From Silurus meridionalis (taxonomy: Eukaryota > Chordata > Actinopteri > Siluriformes > Siluridae), in assembly GCF_014805685.1 (NCBI RefSeq), contig NC_060898.1, forward strand, positions 8,281,001 through 8,345,000: a DNA stretch of 64,000 nt, written 5' to 3'. Both the position numbers and the translations under genes were made by a program. Positions 34,530 to 47,122 of the stretch are shown here, piece after piece; the stretch's first letter is position 1; each line of letters opens with the position of its first letter. Under the pieces are notes generated by a model that saw only the letters and a list, made by a program, of their open reading frames with translations, did not search any database and was not told the DNA's origin.

Positions 34530-34860
34530 ACTGTGGCAGTGGGCATAGTCGAGCCCTTTGTGAATAGAGAGCAAGGCCGGAGGAGACAAGCGGTAAGAAT
34601 CACACACCTGTTAGGAATTTGTTTAATCTGTGTTATCTTATGCAGTGAGTTTGGGGAAGGATATAAGAGGACCAAGAGATGGGTGCAGAGGGAGAGAGAG
34701 GGAGATACAGTGAGATTTGTGGTATGTGTGTGAGAAAGTGCTAAAGTAAAAGAATAAAAGAAATAAAGCTGGTTCTGCCAAAACTGGTCGCCATCCCACT
34801 GTTTTTCCTTCCCCGGAAGCGATCACTCGTCCATGACCTCCCCTTCCCTCTTCTACTTCT
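34530..34860 (+). mobile_element. LTR-like block upstream of a gypsy gag remnant
   Basis: Contains GGATATAAGAGGACCAAGAG (TATA-like), a purine-rich leader, then AATAAAAGAAATAAAGCTGG (poly(A)-type signals) followed by TTCTGCCAAAACTGGTCGCC and TTCCTTCCCCGGAAGCGATC. This arrangement and position, just before a gag zinc knuckle, suggest the end of an LTR and leader. It may belong to a different gypsy copy from the 31196/40178 pair. Confidence 0.5.
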
Positions 34861-34869
34861 CAGCTACCT

Positions 34870-35230
34870 GTGTCTGTGACTCCTGTCAGGCAGGTGGGTG
34901 ACTCGGACCACACAGGTGTGGAAGGGAAGCCTGGGCCGCTCTGCTTGTGTTGCGGGGTGCCAGGGCATCTCCTGGATCAATGCCCCATAATGGAGTTAGG
35001 GGTTAGCTGGAACAAACTGCATACAGGTGAGTATCCAAGGGGGTACACACTGCGCTTTTGTGGATTCGGGCTGTGAGCAGACCACCATCCACCAAAGCCT
35101 GGTTTGGTGCAAGGCTTTGAATACTGCATGCCAGGTGAAGGTAAAATGTGTGCAAGGGGGAAGAACAAGAAAAAGAGAGGTAGAGGGTTCACCGGCCCCT
35201 GGGTATGCCGCCAGGTGTTCAGCTTAACCG
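34870..35230 (+). pseudogene. Ty3/gypsy gag zinc knuckle and protease remnant (Gmr1-like)
   Basis: The frame 34870-35076 contains GPLCLCCGVPGHLLDQCPIM, a CCHC knuckle with the spacing C-x2-C-x4-H-x4-C (nucleic-acid binding in gag). It shifts near 35030-35070 into the frame 35027-35227 with THCAFVDSGCEQTTIHQSLV, an aspartic protease-like site (DSG). The order gag then protease is as in gypsy elements. The frame change and loss of everything upstream make it a pseudogene. Further plus-strand pol pieces of a gypsy element lie at 37585 and 39590. Confidence 0.75.
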
Positions 35231-35252
35231 CCTTATCCAACGATGCTGGACG

Positions 35253-35468
35253 CTAACAGTCGACCCACTCCTCTGTTTTTGCCATTAGCCGTCCGCCGAA
35301 CTGCTGCAGTATAATGAGGTCGAGGATCTCATCTGCACTACGGTCCTCGTCCAGCAGCCACTTCCGGTAGGCATCGCAGGTGTCCTGAACGAACACGAAC
35401 GGCCAACCGACCTCACAAAGTGTAAGGCAGCAGAAACACTGTCTGTGCTGCTGCAGGGTCTGGCCCAC
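35253..35468 (-). pseudogene. SCAN-like gag fragment of a Gmr1-type gypsy element
   Basis: Minus-strand frame with CDAYRKWLLDEDRSADEILD, LIILQQFGGRLMAKTEEWV and C. This resembles the SCAN-like capsid region of Gmr1-type gypsy gag proteins, from which SCAN domains of vertebrate zinc-finger proteins derive (established view). It is in opposite orientation to the zinc knuckle just before it, so the locus has an inversion or two separate insertions. Confidence 0.6.
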
Positions 35469-35789
35469 TCGCTGGAGAATTGCTCACTACAAGTCGCTAT
35501 ATTCCAGCTGCGTTCGGCTGGCCAGCGAGCTGGGCCTCTGTGGACAGGAGCAACAAAAGATGTAGCTTTCGCTCTGAATCCGGCCATTTCTCCTTTAAAT
35601 AAATCAACATGCAGCATATCAATATTTCCCTGTCCTTCTTTTAACTTAAACACAGGCTCTACTCACCTGCAAAATGGTAATCGACAAAACGCACAACAGG
35701 AATGTGACTGTTGGGTTTTACAGAATTTTGCTTTTTTATTTCCTAGTGATTTTACTGTAAACTACTGGCAACAGGGCTGTCAGTAACCC

Positions 35790-36463
<674 letters not shown>

Positions 36464-36595
36464 AATGAAGACAATCTGTAATAATTCAAGCTGGTAATGC
36501 TGTTTTTTGGGTTGTTTAACCATCCTCTGTTGAAATTCAGTAGATTTCATTTAAGGCTATGGCTGTATTACAGTTTTAGTTTTGTTTCTTACTCA

Positions 36596-37132
36596 AGTCA
36601 AGTCAAGAAGCTTTTATTGTCATTTCAACCATATATGGCAGACGCATTACACAGTGAAATGAAACGAAATGAAAGTTTTTCCTGAACCCTGGTGCTACAT
36701 ACAACAACAATCACAGAAAACAGAAAACACAGGGCTAAGGACTAGTAAGTGTCCTCGTCACATAAAGTGCACCGTGTGCAACCTGGTGCAAACAGTGCAA
36801 AGACAAAAAAGGACAGTGCAAGAGAAAACACAGGACAGTGCAAGACAACACAAGACAGTGTAAGACAAGTACACAAAACATAAAATACAAAATAGCTCCC
36901 CCAGTAAACCTGTTGTATATTGCACACTGTGGTGTGTAAGAGACATAAAAAAAACAGTAAAGAAAAATGTAAACAAAATGTTGTGCAAAGGAGCAATAGC
37001 AGCAATCCAGAAAAGATGTGCAAAAATGGCATGTAAACAGTTTATGGTAATGAGGTGATTTAATGTGAGTGGTAATGAAGACATGGATGTGTGAGTGAGT
37101 ACGAGTGTCTGTTGAGTCCGGGTTGTACAGAT

Positions 37133-37222
<90 letters not shown>

Positions 37223-37570
37223 TGGTCACTGATTATGTGTACTCCTCCAAGTTGATGGAATCGCCGTTGGTTGCAGCCTTCCTAAACATGTCCCAGTCAG
37301 TGCACTCAAAACAGTCCTGAAGAGCAGAGGTGGCTCCAGCTGGCCAGATGAACAGTAGCGTGAGACAAGCACAGAGTTTTTGAACCATTCCGTGTTGATA
37401 TAAACACACACGCCACCACTATTTCATCAATTTCTGTCTGCATGAAACGAGGTTAGCCTGTCTAGCTGGATGCCGGCTTCCAGGACTCTGAGCCACGTCT
37501 CCATGAAAAACAAAGACGCAGCAGTCTCTGAACTCTAGCCATGTGGTCCGCTAGAGTCGCATGTTATTTG
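36596..37570 (-). mobile_element. Probable 3' part of a LINE, split by (GT)n
   Basis: Starts with repeated AAGTC then AAGCTTTTATTGTCATTTCA and GTGAAATGAAACG, followed by repeats of GGACAGTGCAAGACAACACA-type units; after the (GT)n tract at about 37133-37220 it continues CATGTCCCAGTCAGTGCACT...CAGTCCTGAAGAGCAGAGG. I remember this combination from the 3' region of a fish LINE in antisense. No coding domain is preserved, so family assignment is uncertain. Confidence 0.5.
37133..37220. repeat. (GT)n microsatellite
   Basis: Near-perfect TG/GT run of about 88 bp. Confidence 0.97.
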
Positions 37571-37584
37571 CTTGGTAATAGGCA

Positions 37585-37860
37585 ATGACCCTACCATGTT
37601 CCAGAAGCTTGTCGCCTGGCTATTATAAAAGAAGTGGACAAGATGGGATGATTGAGGAGACAACCAGCCCCTTTTCCAGACCCATTGTGGTGGCACCAAA
37701 GCCGGACAGGAGCCGAAGACTCTGCAATGATTCTCAAGGAGCTTTGGAATTCAACAGCTACCCACTACCTGGAGGCCAGAATAAAGACGGCATTCAGCAC
37801 TGCCAGCGGACACTAGCAGGAAAGTTTGCCATTCAGAACAACACGTAGCACCAGGGACAT
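37585..37860 (+). pseudogene. Ty3/gypsy reverse transcriptase N-terminal fragment
   Basis: Frame 37585-37848 contains GMIEETTSPFSRPIVVAPKP then DRSRRLCNDSQGALEFNSYP and LP. This is the start of a gypsy RT (…SP.V.V.KPDGS.R.C.D.R.LN….YP.PR). The catalytic motif and palm are missing because a LINE lies immediately downstream (37985-39540). The same polyprotein seems to resume at 39590 with RNase H. Confidence 0.8.
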
Positions 37861-37984
37861 TCCAGATGCTTATGGACCACCATCATGTGCACTCACTTGA
37901 CACAACACCCCCACCTGTTTATCATGGGAAACCAAGCAAACAATTGATGTCACCAGTGATGATGGGAAACGCACCTTAGCAAGG

Positions 37985-39540
37985 CACGTACGGCTTCATT
38001 TGTAGGCCAACTTCTTCTTTTGACTTCTCACATTAGGGTTTGCCACAGTGGATTATCCGTCTCCATACCCCCCTGTCTTCTACATTTGCCTCTTTCAAAC
38101 CAACTGCCTGCATGTCTTCCCTCACTACATCCATAAACCTTTTCCTCCTTTCTGGCGGCTCCATCCTCAGCATTCTTCTACAGATATACCCCAAGTCTCT
38201 CCTCTGCACATGTCCAAACCATCTTAATCACGCCTCCCTTAGCTTGTATCCAAAACATTTACATTTACATTTGTTGCATTAAGCAGACGCCCTTGTTCAG
38301 AGCGATGTACAAAAGGGATCTACACTGGTACACTAGATTACAAACTTAAGATAAATCGGACAACAACTCTTGATTTTTACAAAGCAAACTTGGAGTGCTA
38401 ATTTAAGTGTTTCAGGAAGAGATAGGTAAAACATCCTGCATGCGCTGTCCCTATAATAAACTCGCTTCTAATCCTGTCACTCCCAATAAAAATCTGAACA
38501 TCTTCAGCTCTGCCACCTCCAGCTCCACCTCCACCTCCTGTCTTTTAGTCAATGCCACTGTCTCTAAACCATAAAACACAGCAGGTCTCACCAAAGTCCT
38601 ATAAACTTTCATTTTTACTCTTGCAGATACCCTTCTATCACAAAAGTCACACTGTCCTTATACATGTCCTGCACCACCCTCACATACTTTTCTGACACAC
38701 GTGACATCCTCATACAATACCACAACTTCACTCTTAGCACCCTATCGTATGCTTTCGCTAAATCCACAAACAGACATGCAACTTCATCTGACCTTTTCTA
38801 TACGTCTCAATCAACATTATCAAAGCAAATATTGCATCAGCAGTGCTCTCCCTCGGCATGAGCATACTGTTGCTCACAGATGGTCACCTCTTCTCTCAGC
38901 CTGGCTTCCACTACTCTTTCCCATAATTTCATGGTGTGACTGAGAACATAAATCCACATAATTCTTACTGCACATCTCCCTTATTCTTAAAAAAAAAACG
39001 GTACCAGCACACTCCTTCTCCATTCCTCAGGCATCCTCTCACCTTCCAGAAGCTTGTTAAAAAATCTGATTAAAAACTCCACTGCCATCTCGTCTAAACA
39101 TCTCCATGCTTCTACTGGTATGTCATTTGGTCCTACCGACTTTCCACTTTTTATCCTCCTAATCGCTGCTCTCACTTCTCACTAATCCTATCCGCTTCCT
39201 GCTTCTCCATCTCCACATCATCCAACCTTCTCTCTCTCTCTCATTTTCCCTATTCATCAGCTGCTCAAAATACTCCCTCCACCTTCTCAACACACTCTCC
39301 TTGTTAGTCAACACATTTCCATCTTCATCCTTTATTGCTCTAACTTGTCATACAGCTCCTCATATGCCTTTTCCTTGGCTTTTGCTACCTTTCTAGCTGT
39401 CTCCCTTATCACTTCTGCAGTATTTGCCCAATCATCCAGCACCTCTTCACCACCACCGAGCCCCTGTCTGACCTTTTTCCTGAACCTTACACTACAGTCT
39501 TCCTCCTTCAGTTTCCACCAATCCAGCCAAAAATGGGGAT
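37985..39540 (-). mobile_element. LINE (CGDP-type tail), inserted in the gypsy pol region
   Basis: Minus strand. The 3' end (CTTCTTCTTTTGACTTCTCA, then GGTTTGCCACAGTGGATTAT) matches the complement of the LINE tail at 14845-15105. The most conserved coding piece is 39175-38987: AAIRRIKSGKSVGPNDIPVE, AWRCLDEMAVEFL, RMPEEWRRSVLVP, an RT N-terminal block. More distal RT sequence lies out of frame at 38430-38980. Family B L2 tail sequence at 38258-38430 interrupts it. Decayed and inactive. Confidence 0.8.
38258..38430 (-). mobile_element. 3' tail copy of LINE family B
   Basis: Starts ACATTTACATTTACATTTGT then TGCATTAAGCAGACGCCCTT, and ends GTGCTAATTTAAGTGTTTCA, matching 17931-18110 in order. A strongly 5'-truncated copy nested in the other LINE. 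Confidence 0.8.
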
Positions 39541-39589
39541 GACCGAGGCACAGTTCCTGGGCTACTCTATTGGCATTGGTCTGTAAAAG

Positions 39590-40177
39590 GTCAGAGACTA
39601 CCCACTACTTGCCTCCAAATGACAGGTGTGTGACTTTTTGGGCTGGCAGGTTACTATAGAAGATTTGTGTCCCCTCTCAGATGTCAATAGAAAAACAGAC
39701 AGAATATGCTGGACTTACACAGTGGTGCAGGTATTCCAGTCTTTGAAACAAATGCCCAGCAGCGACCCAGTGTTGAGGAATCCAGACTTCGACCTACACT
39801 TCACAATCCACAAAGACATCTCAGAAACATGGATGGGTCTTAAATGTAAAAGAACACCCAGTGCTATAAGTACGCCGGCTGATCGGAAGTATGCCACGGT
39901 GGAATAGGAAGCAAGAGCAATAAAGTGGGCTATAGTGGAACTACGGTACAATCTGGCTGGTAGACACTGCATGCCTATAACAGACCAAGCCCCACTAGAG
40001 TAAATGGCCAAATCCAAAGACACAAATGCACGAATATCCCAGTTTCCTTCTCTGCAGGACGTGTTGTTAACGGTGCAGCACAGAGCAGGAGCCAACCACA
40101 GCTATTTGGACGGCTTCTCACAAAGATATGCTCTCTGTTCCAAAATTCCAACAAAAATTAGTTTGGAGCTGGGGTAC
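39590..40177 (+). pseudogene. Ty3/gypsy RNase H region remnant
   Basis: Frame 39626-39907 contains QVFQSLKQMPSSDPVLRNPD, FDLHFTIHKDISETWMG and PADRKYATVE; after a stop it continues ARAIKWAIVELRYNLAGRHC, ITDQAPLE, MAKSKDTNARI and VQHRAGANHSYLDGFSQRYA. This is the RT/RNase H linker and RNase H of a gypsy polyprotein. Several stops are present. It is the downstream half of the RT fragment at 37585-37860, split by the LINE, and it abuts the LTR-like block at 40178. Confidence 0.82.
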
Positions 40178-40690
40178 TGTGACGACAGGACCCCAGCCCA
40201 CAGTGTGAAATATGTTGTGAAAAGCTGTGGAGCACATGGGAAAACGGCAGAGCAGAGAAATGAGACTGGTGGCTGATGAGCTGTACAGCAGCTCCTCACC
40301 AGCCTTGGGGAAACTGAGGAGTATAAGATGGGGCTGTGGTGCCTGCAGAGCTGAGCATACTTTTGACTCTAATGAAATGTGTTTCTCTCTTCTCTCCATT
40401 AGTCAGCAGCAGTTGCAGCAGCAGCGGCCACAGCAGAAGCAGCTACAGCGAGGATAACACCTCCCACCGAGCCATACCTCTCTGCTGCCTTTGCAAGAGC
40501 TGACCCTCCAGGACAGAAAACACCTTGTGTCAACCCTGTGGCCCACCACCTCCATAGATCGACTACCCGGGTCACACTTGCAGCACATCCACTTACCTCC
40601 AACTGCTCACACTCATGCACCTACATGAACACACTTACACTCACTCACTCACATGCACCCTCCTCCTGACCCCCACTTATCCTAAGCACT
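40178..40690 (+). mobile_element. Probable right LTR of the gypsy element
   Basis: It begins TGTGACGAC after a purine-rich GGAGCTGGGG (polypurine-tract-like) that follows the RNase H remnant. It carries a (CAG)-rich stretch near 40405-40450 and shares ordered motifs with 31196-31680 (see there). The end is not sharply defined. Confidence 0.6.
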
Positions 40691-41509
40691 AAACTGAATA
40701 AGCACCTGGGTGACCACAAATCTGTTTCAGATTTTTCTGTATTCAGCTTTGGGTTGGGTTAAACACAGACACAGCATATAAAGTTAACGTAGAAAGTACT
40801 AGTCTCCAGGGAAAATGTGTGTTAATTACAGTCACTGCATTAACATCTTTGTGATGTTATAAGATTAATTATAAGAAATGATTAGTGAGCCCATTTTTAA
40901 AAAAGAAAGGCCATGCATTGTCTCAATATGTTCTCAGAGATGCTTTTCTTTTTGTTCACATACCACTGCACGACCATCCAAAGTTACACCTTACCCTCAA
41001 AATGTTAGAGACTGTTCAAGTAGTCAGTATGCAGTGAATAATAAATAATGAGCAATACACAAGACTTTTTTATTCAACATGCAAGACCTTTCTTTTTCTC
41101 AGTGACCTACTTTGCTGTTTTCTTTTTGAACTCATAAAAAAAGCAGGTCAATTGGCATGTGCTGCCAAGAGTATGTGAATACCGTTACTAAGCAACCACA
41201 TCACACTGATGATAGCAAAGACTTTAAGTGATGGTGGTAACCAGGCTTCTCAGATCATTCATTCCGCTCACTCTTACACAATATCTTAATACAGGTCCTG
41301 ATTTCAGATGTTAATCATGTTCTCTGACAGCTGAGCAGATTTAGCAAGCCTTGATAGGTCACACACAATATATTTGTGTTAAGATTTTAAAAAGTCATAG
41401 TGTATACAAATGTGACTCCAGAAGTCACATTTGAATAGACTGTGCTCTCTTTTATAAATAAATTCCATAAAATTGTAAAGATATGTTAGAAAGTTATTTT
41501 GATAGAATT

Positions 41510-41538
41510 CCCTAACCCTAACCCTAACCCTAACCCTA
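41510..41538 (-). repeat. Interstitial telomere-like (CCCTAA)n
   Basis: Almost five copies of CCCTAA, that is TTAGGG on the minus strand. Followed within 40 bases by an (AC)n(AT)n microsatellite. Confidence 0.95.
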
Positions 41539-41574
41539 TATCTATTTTTTTTTTACATCTTTTCTTTTACATTT

Positions 41575-41665
<91 letters not shown>
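41575..41665. repeat. (AC)n(AT)n compound microsatellite
   Basis: A run of AC/CA followed by a run of AT, about 90 bp in total. Confidence 0.97.
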
Positions 41666-41667
<2 letters not shown>

Positions 41668-42799
41668 ACCAACAGTCTTACAGACAGGACTACATGAAAT
41701 GCACATGTGCAGACAAAGGTTTTATGTCACTTGATAGTGAAAAAAGCTGCATTTCATTGCATCTCATATTATGCTTGCTGTGCACTAGATATAGGGATAG
41801 ACTCCTGATATGTATAACTATTTTGTAATTATAAGCAGTTTTGGTTAAAAAAACATTATTGAGACATTTATGCATACTGCTAAATATGAGAAGGCTTGAC
41901 AGGCTGTGGAAAAATGTTTTGTTCTTTGTGCACATGATTTAATGTGGTAATGACAAACTAACCTGTGGTCTTTGTACCCTAATACACACATGCAATAATT
42001 TGCTTATAAGGCATAACTCACATATACACTGATATATGTGAGTAGGTTAGAATAGAAAGTATTTTACTAAACCTCAAAGACAAATTGTGTTAGTCACTGC
42101 ATATTTGTGATGTTATAAGATTTGTTATAAAAGAAATTTGTTAGCTCATTATTAAAAAAGAAAATAAATACAAATCAAGAATTATTAGACCATATTCTTG
42201 AGAGGCCGTGGAAAGATTTTTGTTTTTCTACTTAGTGCACAATATTCACTTTAATGCTAATGAGAAAATGTATTTGTGTTTTTGTATCCTAATAAAATAC
42301 AATTATGATTTGTGTTCAATTTAAAACAGTTTAATGCATTGGTGCCCCTAAAAAACCTGAGCAGGAGCTGGTGGTTTTTAATATTGTGAATTAATGCACA
42401 GCAAGAATACATTTATGCATACTTTCTTTGGGTCTTTGGAACTCTGTTCATTCTTTAATCCTAGAAAGGTGAGAACAGTTAGTTCTAGAGCTTAATTAAC
42501 TCTTTGGCACAAACACAGCTTTACAAAAACTATTATACTTTACAAATGTCAGGAATACTAGCCAGCTTCTCCAAATATTTGATCCGTCAAGCTACTTAAG
42601 AGACTTGGCCTTAAGTAGCCTCTATATTTTTACTCTAATGGTGCTCTGGTAACCTTGACTAATACATTTTAAGGATTTTGTCCTGAACTAGTTCCTTGGT
42701 TCATGCTCATACAGTTTGTTTAGGTGTCTTCTCTAATAAACTCTGGGCTATGCTATGCTTAGCATTAAATTTTCCTGTCACTGAAACTAAAGGGACGAG

Positions 42800-43025
42800 C
42801 CCAGACAAGTTCAAGCATGATAATGCCTATTGCAGAAAGTGAGGTCCATGAAGACATAATGTACAAAGAACTGGAATGACCTGCAAGAGCTCTGATCTCA
42901 ACCCCACTGAACATCTCTGAGATGAATTTGAATGCCAAACATCAGTGCCTGACCTCACTAATGCGCTTGTGGCATATAGTCAAATGTTAAAACTTGACAT
43001 TCTTTCCAAAATATTAGAGTGTAGA
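42800..43025 (+). pseudogene. Tc1/mariner transposase C-terminal remnant
   Basis: By eye in parts: SDLNPTEHL then a stop, DEFECQ, then TSVPDLTNALVAYSQMLK. This fits the ..[15 protein letters not shown].. and PDLTNALVAEW blocks of fish Tc1-type transposases. The preceding catalytic blocks (GTNKFKHDNAY-like) are decayed. No terminal repeats seen. Confidence 0.65.
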
Positions 43026-43619
43026 TGAGCTTTTTTTTCCTTTAAGCCCCTCACGTCACGTTCCCATAACAACAATATGCAATTAAAAGGGTGATGTGCA
43101 TAACATTATCTCCATTGCTTTTTTATGTGGCTATTATGTGATCGTTTACAAAACGTTCAGCCTGTTTCCATCTTTTTCTGATGTGTAGGCTGATTCCTGC
43201 CCACCCTTGCAGTAATGAATGATAAGTGATAAGCAAAACTAAGCAAAAAATAACCTTTTAGAATCCATGAATTAATTTAACTTGTTAAATGGGGCATCAT
43301 GAAGGGTCGAAGTTGATGCCACAACCTTTTACTGTATACTCCTGGGCTAAAGGAATTCAAACAAAATATTTATATTGAAATTTTTTCTGTTAAATAATAA
43401 GATTTAAATAAATAAAATAAATAAATTGTTTTAGGTCAATTTATTTGTTCTAATTTTGCAATTATACTAAAGAGACAAGTTTATTTAAGCTTTTATTTAC
43501 ATTTATTTATATCAGATTCCAGTTGTTATATAAAACTTATATACTGCTTGTCAGCATTTGGCAGCTTTTATTTTCAATTGCTTGAATGAAATTCTTAATA
43601 AAGGCTTCAGACTTTTAAA
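43026..43619. other. AT-rich spacer, no feature recognised
   Basis: No gene or nameable repeat. Confidence 0.55.
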
Positions 43620-44000
43620 GAATTTTATTCTAATTTCCCCTGACAGTACTGGTGTAACTTTGTCTTTTGCTCAAACTTGTTTGTTTCAGTCCACATATTT
43701 CCTGGGGGATTTAGCTTAGGCCTTTGTGATAGCCATCTTAATATTTTCAGCTTTCTCACTGATGTCTTGAGATGTCGTTTTTTTCTAGATAATGCCCCTT
43801 TTCTCGCAGTGTGATCTTGTTTCTATGTGCACTGGTTTCTTTAACAGAAAAATGCGTCCAAAATATTAACACCCTAATGCTTTATTTTGATAGTGTTCTT
43901 AGGATTAAAAGCCTTACCATCTTCCTTCCATACTTGGCACCGAATATTATAGCACAACAGTTCAGTTTGTGTTTCATCTGACCAGAGAACATTTCCTAAA
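43620..44000 (-). mobile_element. Probable DNA-transposon remnant, antisense
   Basis: Stretches such as GTTTCATCTGACCAGAGAAC and GTGCACTGGTTTCTTTAACA resemble the antisense strand of fish Tc1-type transposons (..DQMKH.. around the first catalytic block). No open frame or terminal repeat remains; assignment is from memory only. Confidence 0.4.
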
Positions 44001-44011
44001 ATAAGCTTTAT

Positions 44012-44012
<1 letters not shown>

Positions 44013-44049
<37 letters not shown>
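44013..44049. repeat. (TA)n microsatellite
   Basis: Perfect TA run of about 36 bp. Confidence 0.95.
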
Positions 44050-44051
<2 letters not shown>

Positions 44052-45046
44052 CATCATTACATCATTACATAGTTTTAGAATCTTTAACACTTCAATAAAT
44101 CAATCAATTAATAAATCAATCAGTGTGTAAACCTTTTGAATTTAACGATGTTAGTGTTTTAAAATAACATTTTTAAATACGTGAACAAAGTACAATTTGA
44201 CTCGCCAAAAATAATTCATTTTAAAATGGGTGTTTTTTAATTCAGTTTTTGTGAATGTAAAATTTTGGTCTTATTTACTTATTTTCCACTAGTGCAAGAG
44301 AATGACTGTTGTGCTAATATTGCGGTGACAGTAATCCTAAATTTGTTTATTTAACCATGGTTTTTGACCCTTTGTTATCATTTATGACTTTCTAATGACA
44401 ATTTATAAGTGGATTAGTTCTGATTTTGTAGGTATAATGATTTACCCATTAATAACCTTTCCTTCAATTAGACTTTTACATGGTCTACATATACACCTAG
44501 TACAACATTGTCCAACCATGTTGATCTATATGATCAAAATTGAGTAGATTCTTACAGAGAAAATCCTGTAACACCTACTTTTATGCTTTTAGTGGTTAAC
44601 CATTATTGCAGTCAGAATTTTTTTCAATCCTTTAGCTTACTCATTTCTTGTTTGTCCTCTTCCTCCTGATCTTTGCAAGCCTCATTCTAAACTCAGCACG
44701 TCTCATCCTGACCTGAAGGATGCCTCTGTTGGCATAGTGGGGAGTTCAGCTGCTGCCTGATAGAAAAATTGGCCAAGCACTTTCCTGTTTTGGGCTCCAA
44801 ATAATGGCCCTCTTTTTGGCCGCACCAATAACCACTCTGTTTTATAGCACCCCACCACCATCCTAATACTTTGTGGTTTTCCGTGTTCTAACACACCTGA
44901 TCTAAAGAAACAGATCATTTGCAAGTCTTTCTTGAATCAGTGTGATGAGTCTCACACTCTCACATACACAAATGTGTATGCCAGCAGAACTATGTAATAT
45001 ATACAGCTCAAAAAATGCAAATACAATTCTGAGCGTGCATGTGTCT

Positions 45047-45093
<47 letters not shown>
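45047..45093. repeat. (GT)n microsatellite
   Basis: TG/GT run of about 45 bp. Confidence 0.95.
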
Positions 45094-45094
<1 letters not shown>

Positions 45095-45453
45095 ATGCAG
45101 AAGATGCAAAACTATTCTCAGTGAGCTTGTAGGAGGCTGAAAGAGATGATTAATTGAAACTGGCAACTGTGCGTGAAACTGCTACAAAGAGGCAGTGTGA
45201 AATGATCAGTGTAGAGTACATGCCACTTTCTGACAATCACTAAAATCTCCTCATCATTATTTATCGTTTTGATGTAAACTGCAAAAAGCCAGTACATAAC
45301 TATAATATACTGGCCATATTAAACTGAAATGCAAACTTTTGTGGTTACCTTACACTATCTTTTTTTTCTTCAAAATCTTTTATTTTATTTTTTTTATCAA
45401 CCGCCAAATGCCCCTTAATAGGATATGGCTCTCAACAAAATACAGAAACATGT

Positions 45454-45456
<3 letters not shown>

Positions 45457-45517
<61 letters not shown>

Positions 45518-45534
45518 GCACACACACACTGTAC
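45457..45534. repeat. (CA)n microsatellite
   Basis: CA/AC run of about 75 bp with one CATACGCA interruption. Confidence 0.95.
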
Positions 45535-47122
45535 TGTTTTACATATATACCAGTATGTTATATATGTATGTTATATATGTTTACATATATACAGTGTGTG
45601 AATAATGTGCTGTATTTCATGAATTTGTTTATACACACTGGTTATACTATTGTGAATTATACAATATTAGATAATTTCTCTTCAGCTGATTTAGCAGGGT
45701 TTCCTAAATAATAAAATAATTATGTCAAAGATACAATCTGACAGAAATTAGGAACAATGTTTTATTGGACGGTATTTACTGAAAAATATACCTTAAACTC
45801 CATAACCACCTCAAGTAGAAATACTAAACGTTTATAACTTTTGTGCTATTACGGTAGATACAGTAGCACTCCGCAAATGCACAAAAGGCCAAAGTTCACC
45901 TAAAATAGCCTCCAGTATGATTGCGTAGTCACTAACAGTAAAAAGGTTATAGAAAAATATATGCTTCACAAGATTAAACACCTGATACACTCAATCAACT
46001 GAACAGCAAGCAGTCAAAATAAAGGTTAAATTAATTAAGGAATACAACAAAAGAGATGAGCTGTTAATGAATCGATGTTAAAAAAAACACATCCCAAAGC
46101 TTTTGCTCTTATACCACAGCAGTTTTCCAACAATTACAAACTTGCATTTATTAATGAAGGGTGTATTCCACTCCTTATCATTTTTTTGTTAAGTTGTAGA
46201 ACATCTGTAAAACAAGATTTGGGACATGTAGTTCACAGATACATGCTACAACAGCTATAAACCTTTCCTCATCATCAATTAGTGTAATATGTTTTCTTCT
46301 CTCTTAGGAAGTTAAGACAAAATGAGATGTTACAGAGAAACCTGTACGACTTGCATGTTGCAAAAAAGTTAGAGCAATAAGTTTTTGTTGCTGTTGTCTT
46401 TTGCCCAACACCAGACTTCATCAAACCCTGAAGCTGTGCTGATATAGAAAATTAATAGACACTTTCTGAGCTATGACATTTCTGAATTTAATAATACTGT
46501 GGTATAAAAGAAGATAACAACATAATAACAAATGTAAATTAGAAAACCTAATTCACTTTTTTAATAGCTGAGTAAGCAAAACAGATAAATAGATAAAGAT
46601 GCTTATGAAAGTCTTAAGGTCATTAAGCGTCTAATAGTAATGAGTTAAAGGCAATTTGCACTATAATTAACATCAGTATATAATATGCAATATGGCTATG
46701 AATGTTCATAAATGTTTTCATTGGATTTACATACAAATTAAGTTATACAAAAATGTTTTGTAACTTTAGGAGATAACATGAACGAAAGTAATGAAACGGT
46801 ATTGCTTTAAGATTAACACACAAGCCCAGTTACCGTAACTTGATATTCAAAATACCCTGCATGGCTAAAGGATGTGAGAGTCATAGAGGGAGCTGCTGTA
46901 CAAAGATGCCAAAGAGATGGAGCAGGAGACATGGCTGTGAAACAAAGAGGAATCTTTCTGTCTTTTTTACTTGAATCATTCATTGTTCAAATAAAATTTT
47001 ACTTACAACTAACAAACATTCAAAATGACCCACATGGCTAAGGATGAGGAGCACAATGAAAGGAAAATATTTGGAAGGAGGAAGAGTTTGAAAACAGAAG
47101 GAGTATCCAGTGAATAAGTCTC

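Larger units (their letters stand above)
40691..42790. other. AT-rich spacer with telomere-like and CA/TA repeats only
   Basis: No gene seen. Two stretches, about 40800-40920 and 42050-42170, share GTTAATTACAGTCACTGCAT-like and TTTGTGATGTTATAAGATTA motifs and may be copies of an unnamed repeat. Confidence 0.5.
44050..47122. other. AT-rich spacer downstream of the ch25h-like gene
   Basis: Holds a (GT)n tract at about 45047-45093 and a (CA)n tract at about 45457-45534. The segment nearest 47122 should include the 3' untranslated region of the ch25h-like gene; one minus-strand AATAAA (tttatt at 46147-46152) is a candidate poly(A) signal. No other gene seen. Confidence 0.5.

Noticed and set aside
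36735..37229. 164-codon minus-strand frame
   Set aside because: Its start is a histidine/threonine run from a (GT)n microsatellite and the rest lies in a LINE-like 3' region; no domain.
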